A DNA stretch of 64,000 nucleotides, from positions 57,698 to 121,697 of the forward strand of contig NW_003101629.1 of NCBI RefSeq assembly GCF_000003855.2, read 5' to 3'. The notes below the pieces were generated by a model. The model was not told the DNA's origin, made no database searches, and worked only from the letters and a program-made list of their open reading frames with translations. Position numbers and translations under genes: made by a program. This document shows, one piece after another, positions 47,042 to 58,900 of the stretch (positions are counted from its first letter, which is position 1; every line of letters starts with the position of its first letter). The DNA is from Blastomyces gilchristii SLH14081. Taxonomy: Eukaryota; Ascomycota; Eurotiomycetes; Onygenales; Ajellomycetaceae.

Positions 47042-47124
47042 ATATTCAAAATATTTTCCATACAGTGTGGTTTTCCGTATGCTGTGGCGCACTCACTAGA
47101 GAGAGTGAGTAAGTATGACATGGT
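47042..47124 (-). repeat. Right terminal inverted repeat of the pogo/Fot-like element
   Basis: 83 bp, reverse complement of 45149-45231, followed by the TA target duplicate at 47125-47126. Confidence 0.9.
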
Positions 47125-47126
47125 TA

Positions 47127-47567
47127 CTTAAGCAAGTCCCTAACTAGAGCTGTCATCAGAGCCTAGCTTCCTCTTAAATACAGGGAATGATTTTGAAAAT
47201 TATCTGACTAGCAGGTTCAGATGCATATCTAGGCTCTAGACAGAGCACTCTGATAGGCTAGAGTCTGCAAGCTCACTGTTAAGCCCTTATACTGGCAGAG
47301 AGAACTGCAGTTATCAAGTCTATAATTAGTTCCTAACAAGGGGCGAGGCCACGACAGCTGATTGATAGAACTATGAGCATCTAATGAGGCCGAGATCAGC
47401 AACTGGAAGCTTGATGTGTACATCACCAAGTGGGCGGTGGCAGCCACTAACTAACACCCCTGGAAATTAGTGGCTGGCCCGAGAGGACGGACGCGGTGAT
47501 CAGTTAATTATAGAGAGTTAAATGTAATTAGCTTAAGGTGCATTCTGCGGGTGGCTAGTGTCTGTAG
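47127..47567. other. GC-richer segment, right part
   Basis: About 440 bp, much richer in GC than the neighbourhood (for example GGGCGAGGCC near 47340 and GGACGGACGCGG near 47485), with stops in all frames. A minus-strand open piece at 47229-47447 has no recognisable motif. It probably continues 44921-45146 across the transposon. Ends where LINE-E starts. Confidence 0.4.
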
Positions 47568-48101
47568 TCAAAGCGGATAATTCATCTGCACTGAGTTCCT
47601 GCTCATATGAATATTCATGACAATGAATTGACTGATTCAGCTGCAAAAAAGAGTTCAGAATTAAGCAGATTTATTCAAAGAATTGTGTTCTGATCTTTTA
47701 TAAAGAGAAAGATAAAAGAATCTTGTTTAGATAAGTGAAATGAAAGCTGGCAGAAATAAAAGAAGAGTATATATTATTCAAGATTTGAGACAAAACTCAA
47801 GTGAAAATCTTATTTAATTAAATGTAAAAAGAAAATATTCTCATCTATAATACAGCTGAAACTAGAATATGACTATTTTAAATCTTATATACAAAGATTT
47901 GCTGATAGATTTAATTCAATAGAATGCTCATTCTGTATTGTAAATAAGAATTCTGAGTATATTATAATATACTGTGCAATATACAATAGTCTCAGAGTCA
48001 GATTGAAAGAGAAGTATAATCTAAATCAATTAAATATGAGATTCCACTCTCACCTGAAACAAAACTTAAATACTTAATATACGTTTTATAAGAACCTCGT
48101 C
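47568..48101 (+). mobile_element. LINE-E, 5'-truncated LINE fragment ending at a gap
   Basis: Starts at the LINE RNase H point matching 12693 of LINE-A (GATAATTCATCTGCACTGA) and runs through the CCHC region to the N gap. Identity fades over the last 60 bp. The 3' end is not seen. Confidence 0.8.
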
Positions 48102-48216
48102 NNNNNNNNNNNNNNNNNNNNNNNNNNNNNNNNNNNNNNNNNNNNNNNNNNNNNNNNNNNNNNNNNNNNNNNNNNNNNNNNNNNNNNNNNNNNNNNNNNN
48201 NNNNNNNNNNNNNNNN
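48102..48216. other. Assembly gap (115 N)
   Basis: Unknown bases separating LINE-E from a non-repetitive GC-richer stretch. Continuity across the gap is not proven. Confidence 0.99.
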
Positions 48217-48379
48217 GGAGCTGATTGATTTGATGCAGCGTTTTGAGATGAAGTGGTCAGACATGTTAAATCCACCTGAGAATGAAGATTCGAGGTATTT
48301 GCCGATAGTGGTTGGTTAATGCTTATTATTCATAGTTTCAGATATGCGAAAGCAGAAAGGTTCAGCGCAGCGTACTACG
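48217..48379 (+). other. Unmutated segment with a short coding-like frame
   Basis: From the gap edge to a stop at about 48319 one frame is open and protein-like (ELIDLMQRFEMKWSDML, then a RYLPIVVG end), with a Trp codon intact and mixed base composition. It looks like the C-terminus of a protein starting inside or beyond the gap. No family recognised. Ends at the 3'-truncated end of LINE-C. Confidence 0.35.
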
Positions 48380-48581
48380 ACTGTTTACAAATTACAGTAT
48401 TTTAACATCTTCTGATACTTTGAAATCATTTGACAATATCATGACAAAAGAAAAGAGACCACAGTCTTAAAGATAGACACATTAAATAGATATATAGAAA
48501 AGAATAGAAAGGAAAAGTAAAGTAAAGAGAGACTATAACAAAACAAATTATCAAAAGATAGTATATAGCTGTTTTAACAGA

Positions 48582-51500
48582 CTATATCTGATTAATTTCC
48601 TTCTCTTCATATTCAGATATTTCTGAATTTAGTTATTTTCTTATAGCTGCTTGAGTTTCTGATAGAAAGTCTATTAAGTATTTAATTTCTGTCTCAGTTG
48701 AGAATAAGAATCTCATATTTAATTAATTTAGATTATACTTCTCTTTCAAACTGAGTCTGAGACTATTGTATAATACACAGTGTATTACATTATACTCAGA
48801 ATTCTCATTTACATTGTAGAATGAGCATTCTATTGAATCAAATCTATCATCAAATCTTTGTATATAAGATTTGAAATGATCATATTCTAGTTTTAGCTGT
48901 ATTATAGATAAGAATATTTTCTTTTTACATTTAATTGAATCAGATTTTCACTTGAGTTTTCTTTCAAATCTTGAATAATATATACTCTTCTTTTAATTCT
49001 GTCAGCTTTCATTTCACTTATTTAAACAAGATTGATTTATCTTTCTCTTTATAAAAGATCAGGATACAATTTTTTGAATAGATCTGCTTAATTCTGAACT
49101 CTTTTTTACAGCTGCATCAGTCAATTCATTATTATAAATGTTTATATGAGCAGGAACTCAGTGTAGATGAATTATCAGCTTTGATATTCTTCTCTTTTGA
49201 ATTTTCAAAACAGAGTTTAAAATCAGTTCAAGATTCATTTAATTATTATAAATCTGACTATTTCTAAGTCTTTTTAAGACAGCTTGACTGTCAGAGAATA
49301 TTCATATCTCTTTCAAACTATTTTCTCTTTTATAAGATTTTATTTCAATGAGTTTGAAAGCTTTCACTATTATAAATAGTTTGATATCAAACACTTCAGA
49401 TTCACTGTCTAGATTTCAGAAATCTGAGATAAAATTAATCTTATCTTCAGTATAAGCAATATATGTATCTAATCTATTCAAATTCTCATTTTTTAAGTCA
49501 TCTGAATAAATCAGAATAGAGTCTTCTATATTGATTGTAGAAATTCTTTTCAAATGCTGTTCATATTCTTTCTCTTTAGATAGTTCACTTATTTATAAGT
49601 CTATAAGAGAATTAAGCTTTTCTCTTCAAAGAGATATCTTCTCATAAGCAACTTTTTCAATATTTAAAGAAGAAAATTAATCTTTAATCAGTGAGTATAG
49701 TCTGTATAGTTGAGAAGACATTTTCTTTGAAGAATTATTTTCATTTCAATCAAGAAATCTATTTCAATCTAGTTTATTTTCAGAGTTAATTGATAAAAAT
49801 GATGAAGAGATTCTTTCTCTGATTATATAATTTAAGCTCATCTTCATAAGTCTCAGAGCATAGTTTATACAGATCTTTTCAAATCTGATAGTAGAAGATA
49901 AAATTGAAGCTTCAATCTTCATTGCTTTAATAGAAGATGATTTGAATGCTTTCAGAATTCTTCTCAAAGCTCTGTTTTACAGACTTTGAAAAAGTTCAGT
50001 GAAATTTCCTTGATTATTTTATCAAACTTGAACTTCATAATCAGTTACTGAGATAATACAGACTATATATAACTGTCTCATACTCTAGAAGAATAGATCT
50101 CTCTCTGTATTTGATAGTCTGATTATGTTATTCAATAGTCTTTCTGTCTTGATAGTTCTTTGTTGAATGTGATATTTAAAATATAACTTGAAGTTTAATC
50201 ATGCTTCTAATCATTTGATATTTAAACTGGGTTTAATCTCTCTATTTAAAAGAGTTAAGTATAGTTCTTTCTCATTGAATCTAGAAAAGAAATGAATTAA
50301 CTCAGTTTTATTTATATTAAATTAAATTTGATTAATATCTACTCTAACAAAGATTTTCTTTACTGCTTTTTCAATGACTTTTAAATTCTCTCTGATTGTT
50401 TTTGAGCTGTAGACTAGACTAATATTGTTCATATAACTTAAAGATCACAGTATTTTCATATCTCTATTTTTGAATAGATATGCAGTGTATATTATAAATA
50501 AAATGAGTGAGATTGAAGATTCTTACAGTACTTCTATTTTTATCTCAGTCTTATCTTATTTCATTTCATCAAAGAATAGTTGTATGATTCTTTTAGATAT
50601 AAAATAGTTCACTCATTTTATTAGAGAAAGTGACAGTTTTAACATCTTCAAAGTCTGAATTAACTCTGACTTTGAAACATAATTAAATACTTCTTTTATA
50701 TCAATAAAAACTGCAGTTGAGACAAGATCATCATACTTTGCTATTTAAATATCATGAATAACTGAGAGAACAGTATCAATTGCAGAATATTGTTTTCTAT
50801 CTCTCATTTATTCACTGAATAAAAGAGAATTATTAATAGAGCTTATAAAATATAGTTGAGTAGTTATTATCTTTTCTAAAACCTTTTCTAGACAGTTCAA
50901 TAGAGATATTACTCTATATGACTTAGAAATTGAAGTTTTTCTATTAGGTTTTATAAGAATCACTTCAGTGACTTCTCTTCAGCATTCAGAATGATATTCA
51001 TTTTTCAAGAGATTGAAAAAGAGCTTAAAATATTCATTCTTTAAGTAGAGATATGTATTTTGAATAATTAAGTGATTGATTGAATCAGGCCCTGCAGCAG
51101 TTTTAACTGAACTTAAGAAGATAGCTGTCTCTAACTCATCTTATGTAAGCTCAGGTCATTCTCAGTCATTTTCATCAATATAGTTATGAAGTGATATATT
51201 CTCTTTCTCTGAGTTTGAATCTGATAAGTTTTGAAAGAGAATTCTTATAAAAGCTTAACATTCTTTCTCAAAAGAATTTACTGTATATAATTCATTCTGA
51301 AACTCATATTCTAGAGCTGAAAGTTTTGCTACACTTCTTGTTTTAGTATAGTTAAAAGCTTTAAAAACTTTCTTTTCTTATGCTTCTTTAAGAAATTTAT
51401 TTCAGTAGTCTGTTTTAGCTCTTTTAATATCTGAAAAATATTCATTTATGACAGCTTTGAACTCTTTATCAGATATTACATTATTCTTTCAATCTCTTCT

Positions 51501-52539
51501 AGCAGTAGCTAATTGTTTTCTTTTATATATGATATTCTCATTTTATCAAGGTTTGAAATACTCAGAAGACTTTCTCTTTGAAATATTATCTCTAACACTT
51601 GTTAGAATAATAGATGTAATAAGCTTCACTCTATTCTCAAGTATTTCATTTGAGATATCTTGACCAGGGTTTCAATATAGCTCACTCTGCTTTTCAGATT
51701 TTAACAGTTTTGTACTTTCTTCAACTGCTTTTCAATCAGCTTTTTCAAAGTTAAACTGATTAGAGAGAAGAGGATTTTCACTTATTTATTTTTCACTTAG
51801 TTGAATATTAAATTGAATAATCTCATGATCTGATTCTGATGTCTCATTGGAATTAATAAATCAGTTTATAAGTTCTTTTTTCATTAGATTTTGTGATATA
51901 AAGATTAGATCTATAATAGATTTCTGTTTCATATTTTTTTTAAAGAATGTTTATTGATCAAGACTTGTTAACTTAATCTATTGAATACTTAAAGATTCAT
52001 TTAATCAGATTATTAACTCTTACTGCTCTTTTGCATTCTGAATTTCATCAGAGATAATGTGTATTAAAATCTTCTACAATTATAGAGTTTCTTAATGAAG
52101 TTATATTCAGAAATTCTTTATTAATTATTCAGATATTATTATTTTTCTTCAATGACTTTTTATTATAGATATTTATAAGCTGAATAGTATCAAACTTATT
52201 CTCTTTATCTATAATATCACTCATCAGAATATTAGAGTCAGATATAATATCAAATCTTAGATTAAATTAATATCTTGATCTCTTTCTTTCATAGATTACT
52301 ACTCTTGACTTTATCTCAGACTTTTGAGATAGAAAGCAGTAGTAGCTTGAATGAGAAATAATGTATTTTTACTCAGTATCAAAGTTTGATTTCTGAAGCA
52401 GTATAAAATCAACTTTTTATTCAAATATAATTTGAAGATAAGAATAGATGCAATTTGAGTTTCTATACATATTATTTTAAATAAATGTGATTTTTGAGAA
52501 GTTTTTAAACTTTTTTTGTTGATTTTGTTGTATATTCAT
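48582..52539 (-). pseudogene. LINE-C ORF2 relic
   Basis: Minus-strand endonuclease, reverse transcriptase and RNase H relic matching LINE-A ORF2. The start ATG is intact at 52537-52539. The span is one base off a multiple of three, so it holds at least one indel. Open remnants at 49764-49967 (RRILKAFKSSSIKAMKIEAS), between reverse transcriptase and RNase H, show the same frame. Confidence 0.85.
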
Positions 52540-53408
52540 ACTAAAAGAGAGTAGAGATAGAGTAGAATTTAATCACTATCATCAGATAGTAGATTATAAC
52601 TATTTTGAAAAGTAGGAATCTTAACTGCTTGTATTATATCTAGTTTATTATCAGAGTCATTTCTCAATTCTCTAATCTTAACAGCAGTTTGAGAATTCAA
52701 ATTCTATTTATATTTAGCTGAAGAGTTGAAGTTTGAAGATCTAGATAGTTAAGAGTTTCTTCTTTTTAAGCTTACAGTTATAGATTTACTAGCTTGACTT
52801 TTCTCTTCAGTGTTAGATTTACATTGAGCTTCATCTTTTCTTCAGTTCTTCTGAGTTCTTGAAGTAAATACACATTTCTTTGAGCTAGATACATGTTTTT
52901 CTTTGCAATTAAAGCACTTAAGCAGAGTATATTAACATATTTCATCTCTTTTTAAGCATGTTTCATATTTATACTCACTAGTTTTATGATCTCTAGTATA
53001 GAATGTGTATTTTGAGTCTCTGAAATAAGAGACTGTAAAGTATTCATATCTTTGACAGTTTAAACACTGTGTTTGAGCTTTGAGATTCATTCTTAAGTCT
53101 TTGTATTCATGAACTCTCATTTTCAAATCTGCTACTCTTACTTCAGAGATTCTTGATTGTTTAAGTATCTTTGTATATACTAGAACAGAGGCATTTCTTC
53201 TACTCTATCTGAACTTAATTGAATTAAGTTATATAGACTCTTTTCTCAGTTGAATAGAGTTATATTCTTCTAATTCATTTTTAAGAAGTAGTATTTCTTT
53301 CTCACAGTCAAAGATTTCAACTGAAATATTATGAAGAATGAATTTATCTCACTTTTCATCTCTCTTAGATAGAATTATTATATTTAACAAAGATTCTACT
53401 GCTGATTT

Positions 53409-54014
53409 TCAGAGATTCTTATTCTGAATAAGAAATTTCACACTGAATTCAGACATTGTAGTCAGAATAATGAAGTTTTCAAAGAAGAATGACTCAATTA
53501 AAGCTATAACTGATTTTTGAACTTCAATATCAGTCATTAACTGAGAAAAGAACTGCTGATTGATTTCATTTCTAATTCTGAAAATGAGATTTAAGTTTAC
53601 CTTGTTTTTCTTCAAGATATTCTGATTTGAGACTTTGAGAATAAGTCTTCTATTTCTGAAGATTTGAAGATATTTCTCTTTTTGTATTTTTTTCTTCACT
53701 TTTCTATCAATAGAAGTATGAGTAGTATTCTTCTCAGTTTTCTCAGAATTTTGAGCAGGCTTTGAGACAGTAGGTTTAGAGACAGCAGGTTTAGAGATAG
53801 CAGATTTAGCTGCTTGAGTATATGTTTTCTTCTGATTTAAAGAAGAAGAAGAAGAAGAAGTAGAAAAAGAAGAAGAGTAAAATAAAGAGTCAGTGATTGT
53901 ACTAGGAATTTTCAATGTTTTTAGAACTGTGTTTGAAATTCCAAGTTTGAACTTGATTATCTCCTGTAGTTGTCTAGTCTGAGTATGAAGAATTAACAGA
54001 ACTTCTTTATTCAT
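53409..54014 (-). pseudogene. LINE-C ORF1, longest open piece (201 codons)
   Basis: Longest open frame in the window without Ns: MNKEVLLILHTQTRQLQEII at the start, a Ser-rich stretch, then the repeats KSAISKPAVSKPTVSKPA, a basic KVKKKIQKEK segment, and IRNEINQQFFSQ. It is the part of ORF1 N-terminal to the zinc knuckles; the knuckle region continues at 52932-53126 (CLNCQRYEYFTVSY, with His and Cys mutated to Tyr). It ends at a RIP-type stop after LIQNKNL. RNA-binding role inferred from family. Confidence 0.8.
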
Positions 54015-54206
54015 CTCACTCAGACATTGCTTTTCAAGAATCTTGCTTACTTTTTCAAGTTTCTGTATTTCAAGAACTTATTATTTCTTCATTTCTTCTT
54101 TCTTTCTTCTCTTCCGAATTTCAATCTCAGAAATAGTATTTGAGAAAGCATCTTTTTTCACATCAACTGAGTGTATTTTTGAACTTATTGTTCTCACTCA
54201 ATGAAA

Positions 54207-54333
54207 AGTTGATCAGACTGTTTCAATTGAGATATTTCTTACACTCTTTTTAAATTGAAAAGTTGATCAGACTGTTTCAATTAAGAGATTTCTAAGTCTG
54301 TTTTCAATTGAAAAGTTGATCAGACTGTTTCAA
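54207..54333 (-). repeat. Three tandem 5'-UTR repeats of LINE-C
   Basis: AGTTGATCAGACTGTTTCAA at 54207-54226, 54261-54280 and 54314-54333, the reverse complement of the three repeats in LINE-A. Confidence 0.82.
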
Positions 54334-55158
54334 AAGAAGAATAAAAGACTTTTGTATATAAAATACCTGATTTTTTTCACACTAGTTCAGTAACTAGATT
54401 AGATTTTTGAAGAGAATCTAATAAATTAAAATTAATTTTTGAGATAAATTAATAAAATCTTTACAATCTCTTTCTTAAGATACAGTGAGAAAAAGTATGA
54501 TATCAATTGATAATAAATCAGATAATATGACAGTTTTTGAGAGAAAAACTGATAAAAAATAAATCAATTTTTTGCAGAGAAATTGATTAAAACTATTCAA
54601 TTTTATTCTAAATCATTCAATTCTTCTCACACAAGTATACAACTCAAATCAGTTAATAAAGAGTGTAAAAAAGAATTAAGTATTAATGAAAGCTCTTCAG
54701 TCATGAAAAAGTAATTCTTACTTAAAAGAATATGAAATTATGATAGAAAATAACTCTGTTTTTAATTCTTTATAAGAATATTGTATAAAACTCAGAGAAA
54801 AACATCTTACTTTTTCAAGAGAAGTAAAAAACTAATTCTAAGACCTTTTTTTTTACATTGACTGCTGCAGAAGAATGAGATAGAAACTGCTAAGATATAT
54901 ACTACTGTATACTCTCTATCAAGACTTTCTCTCTTCAGAGTCTTGATATTATAGAGAATATAAGCCTATTTCTATATAATAATATAAATATTGTCAGCAG
55001 AATGTAGAGAAACTGGTTATTTATATCTCAAAATAGAAGACTTTGTCAATAATTATATCAATATAGAGTTAATTCTCAAATTCAATAGAAACTTAGTATT
55101 ACTGTTCTCAATTCCTTGCAGAATCTATTAAATATTGAGATATTAAACTAGATTTAAT

Positions 55159-55696
55159 ATATCTCACTGTGCAGGGATCAAAGGCTCAGTCAGATCTTGA
55201 GATATACTGATTTTATAGTTGTTATATCTGTTAATTATGTATTGAATACAGTTGCCGAGGTATCTTTTTGTATTTTTCTGCCGGAGATGGGCCAGATTAA
55301 GAAGGGCGGTACATGGGTGGGACTTGGCGTCGATGTTTTGAAACATCAAAGATAGACAGGGTTTTCGCGGAAGTTGCTTCTCAGATATCTTCACAATTAC
55401 AGGTCAGGGATCTTCCAAAATTGAGAAGATTGACATATATGGCTAGGTCTCCTCGCGTTACAATTTGTATGGCAATTTGGCCCGGGGTTGTGGTGTGATA
55501 GGGGTGGATGGGGGATAATCCCACACAGGAGTTTTGAACAACATCTGGTTCATGTTTGGCTGGATAACTCTACCATCACACGGGGTATGCGGTCGACGAT
55601 GCGGTCAAAATGCTCATATGATCGAGGGCTCTTCGATGGATCTATCGGCGGGTTCTTATTCGAAAAATTGAGCGAGTTCGTGGTGAAGCGCTTGTT
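55159..55696 (+). other. Antisense reading frame in the 5' region of LINE-C
   Basis: Reads opposite to the LINE. One frame stays open from about 55159 to the LINE 5' end except for three stops of the Trp-to-TGA/TAG kind (near 55350, 55420 and 55430). That gives about 180 codons: RYTDFIVVISVNYVLN, SFCIFLPEMGQIKKGG, then CDRGGWGIIPHRSFEQH and GLFDGSIGGFLFEKLSEF. LINE-A keeps the same protein words. No stop occurs before the LINE boundary, so the frame is cut by it. Not recognised; it could be an antisense gene or a transduced host fragment. Confidence 0.5.
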
Positions 55697-55968
55697 AATA
55701 TATCTATCTTTAAGACTGTGTTCTCTTTTCTTTTGTCATGATGTTGTCAAATGATTTCAAAGTATCAGAAGACGTTAAAATACTGCAATTTGTAAACAGT
55801 TTTTATATTCTGAACTGAAATTTTCTGATTTTGCATATCTGAAATTGATGAATGTATACTAGTTAACTTTATAGATATAGGAAAAACCCTGAGAACTAAA
55901 AGTTCTCAGATAGATGTCATAGTCTCTGACTGCATACATCTATAATTGAAGAATAATAATAATAATAA
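55697..55968 (+). mobile_element. LINE-F, LINE 3' end abutting the 5' end of LINE-C
   Basis: 272 bp matching LINE-A from about 13392 to the AAT tail. It begins exactly where the 5' end of LINE-C stops, in opposite orientation. It overlaps the region still present at the other end of LINE-C by roughly 100 bp. A single twin-primed insertion is the simplest explanation. Confidence 0.85.
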
Positions 55969-58900
55969 CTTCTCTTATAAAATTTATTCCTGACTTTGAT
56001 ATCAAGATTCTAGAAGCACATAATCAATCTTGAGAGAATTAAATGAAGATTAGTATACTCAAGAAGACATTAACTTTTGAACTCTTACAGACTCTTATAA
56101 GTGTAGATAAAGACCAGACTTATGAAGATTTCTGTATACAACTCTGAACATTGAATAACTGTCTTATCAAGCTCAAGACTATACAAAATAGTGATAGAAG
56201 ATATTATATCTCAGTTACTTATACATGTGCACTGAGAAATAACAACAATGATGTAGATATTATAAACTGAGTAGACTTAAATATTTATACATAAGTAAGA
56301 GTCTCTGCTGTCTGAACAGGCTTCTGAGTTTCTGAGATCACTTCTGAAGAAGTCACTGATTAATGTTAATAAGAAGTATATATTAACTGTAACTGATCAG
56401 AATATATTACTTTCAACTATTAATCAGTCTACATGTCTTCTCACTTAAAGAATGAATCAGTGTCTGTCTGCATCAATTACATTGTATTGAAGAAAGATTC
56501 AAAAGATAACTATGAGAATATTCTGATTAAACAGGAAAAAGATTAGCTTCTGTTCAAATTCATAAATAGAAGCTTGAAGAGGTTGAATAACAATGATTTG
56601 AAGAGAAAATAACAATGAACACAATTCTTGTATCTACTGTGATCAATAACATGTATAATATAAAAGCTATAATAGACAGTGATCTATGTTATTATACAAT
56701 AATTGAATCTTCAGTCATAAGATATTACAATCTTCAGTATATTTTCTTATTAAAACTCTGACTTCTTACAGAATTTAATGGCCTAAAAGACATTTATATC
56801 TGTTATATAATGAAGTTGAACATAGATGTTGAAGAACATCAACATGAAGATGTCTATATATATGAAGTTAATAATCTCAATTATTATCTTATATTAGAAC
56901 TCATCTAGCTATCTGAATAAGACATCTTGTTAAATGCTTGAAACAGAAGCTTAATATTTCCTAATAATAATAGGGTTTATAAAGATGATATTTATAAGAC
57001 TATGAATCTGACACAGATCTCTGTCAATGTCTATGAAATACTCTGAAAAAGAAGTCACTGAAAAGATCACTGATAGCAGAACTATATAGCAATCTATTTC
57101 ATCAGCCTAGCTAATATTAAGAAAGCTCTAGAGAAGTTATCTCATACTACAATAACAGATTCTTATATAAAACTCTCTTGATAATATTATAAATATCTAG
57201 ATATCTTTCAATAAGATAATATTATAAATATATCTCTCTTACAAAGCTTAGAAGTGAATCACAGTATCAAGTTAGAAAAGAAGAATGATAAGAATTCTGA
57301 GTCATTATAAGATCTTCTTTATAATATATCTTAAGATGAACTTCTTCTTCTTTGAAAGACACTCAATAATCTGTTAAATAAGAAATTTATATATATTAGT
57401 AACTCTTCTGCTGCAGCTTCTATTCTCTTTACAAAGAAATCAGACAAAGAACTTCAATTCTGTGTAAACTATCAAGAATTGAACAGATTAATTAAGAAGA
57501 ACTACTATTTTTTATCTCTTATCAATGAAACTCTAGCTCACATTGAACAAGGTCAATAATTTATAAAACTAGATATCATTAGTGTGTTTTATAAAACTCA
57601 TATCACTGAAGAAGATGAATGACTTACAGTATTCTGAACATGTTATAGTCTCTTTGAATGAATGATTACATTCTTTGAACTGATCAATACTCTCAGTACA
57701 TTTCAGAAGTATATTAACTGAGCACTTCAGAATTTTCTTAATGAATTTGTATCTGCATATCTCAATAACATTCTTATCTTCATCAATGAGTTCAGAAAAG
57801 AATACCAAGAATACATGTGAAGAGTATTATAATACTTATAAGAAGCAGAACTATCAATAGATATTAATAAGTATGATTTTAAAGTCAAGAGTATTAAATA
57901 TCTAGGTTTTATCATAGAAGCTGATAAAGAAATTTAAATGAATTCTGAGAAAGTCTTCATTATTCTTGAATGAGAAGCTTCATATACTGTGAAAGATGTA
58001 TGAAGCTTCATTGAATTTACTAACTTCTATCAGTGATTTATATAAAACTTCTCAGATATTGTTAGATCACTTACAGAACTTATCAAGAAGAACTCAGTAT
58101 TTCAGTGATTAGCAGACACTGAAGCTGTATTCATACAGATGAAGAAGATATTCATTAACATCTCTCTACTAATAATATTTAACTCTGATTATGAAACAGT
58201 TGTTAAAGCTGACTTCTCTGACTATATTATAGAGAGAGCTATATTATAATATAATAATAAAGATGTCTTACAATCATGTATCTTTATATCTAAGAAACTG
58301 AGTTCTATCTATAATAAGAAACTTCTTATAATTGTACACTGTCTAGAAGAATGAGACTCTGAACTCTGAAATATCTTTAAATTTAAAATAATCACTGATT
58401 ATAAAAATCTCAAGTATTTCACAATCATCTATAAGCTTACTGAATAACAGATGTAGTGATCTGAGCTATTAAGCTGTTTTCATTTCACTATACACTATCA
58501 CTCTGACAGTCAGAACTTGATGATAAATACTCTCTTATAATAAGAGCAGAATATACTATCTGATGTAACAGACACATATTAAACAAACTGAGAACACTGA
58601 CTCTTAAATCTGAAGATATTAGTTAATTATAATAAGATTACTTATAACACTATACACACTTTACTGATCAGAATATCTTCTGAATCTACACTGAATGAAT
58701 TATAATATATAACAGCTCAAGCTGATGAACTTGTTCAAACACTCACTGAAGCAGTATATTAAGAAGCATTCTGATTTCTCTCAGAACTATGTATAAGAAT
58801 TATCATCTCAGAATACTTAATTAATGATAATAACACTCTGTGATTTCATGAATAATACTGAGTCTCTCACTCTGAACCCTTGCATATCTGAATAATATAA

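Larger units (their letters stand above)
45149..47124 (+). mobile_element. pogo/Fot-like Tc1-mariner DNA transposon (1976 bp)
   Basis: Terminal inverted repeats of 83 bp (45149-45231 and 47042-47124) starting ACCRTGTCATACTTACTC, flanked by TA on each side (45147-45148 and 47125-47126). It encodes one transposase relic. Size, TA target site and CENP-B-like transposase fit the pogo/Fot1 group of fungi. The right inverted repeat keeps GC sites (GTGCGCCACAGC on its strand) that the left one has lost by transitions. Only copy in the window. Confidence 0.92.
48380..55696 (-). mobile_element. LINE-C, 5'-complete LINE on the minus strand, 3' end missing
   Basis: Aligns with LINE-A from its first bases (55696) down to the 3' UTR, where it stops about 180 bp before the tail. 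ORF2 is about 48582-52539 (ATG kept at 52539), ORF1 about 52560-54180, tandem repeats 54207-54333, and the GC-rich 5' region 55159-55696. The lost 3' end lies directly on the other side, in opposite orientation (55697-55968). The 5' region is the least mutated seen for this family. Confidence 0.9.

Noticed and set aside
55313..55498. Separate small gene with a start codon at 55313
   Set aside because: It lies in a different frame from the longer antisense frame that is conserved with LINE-A, so it is probably a shadow.
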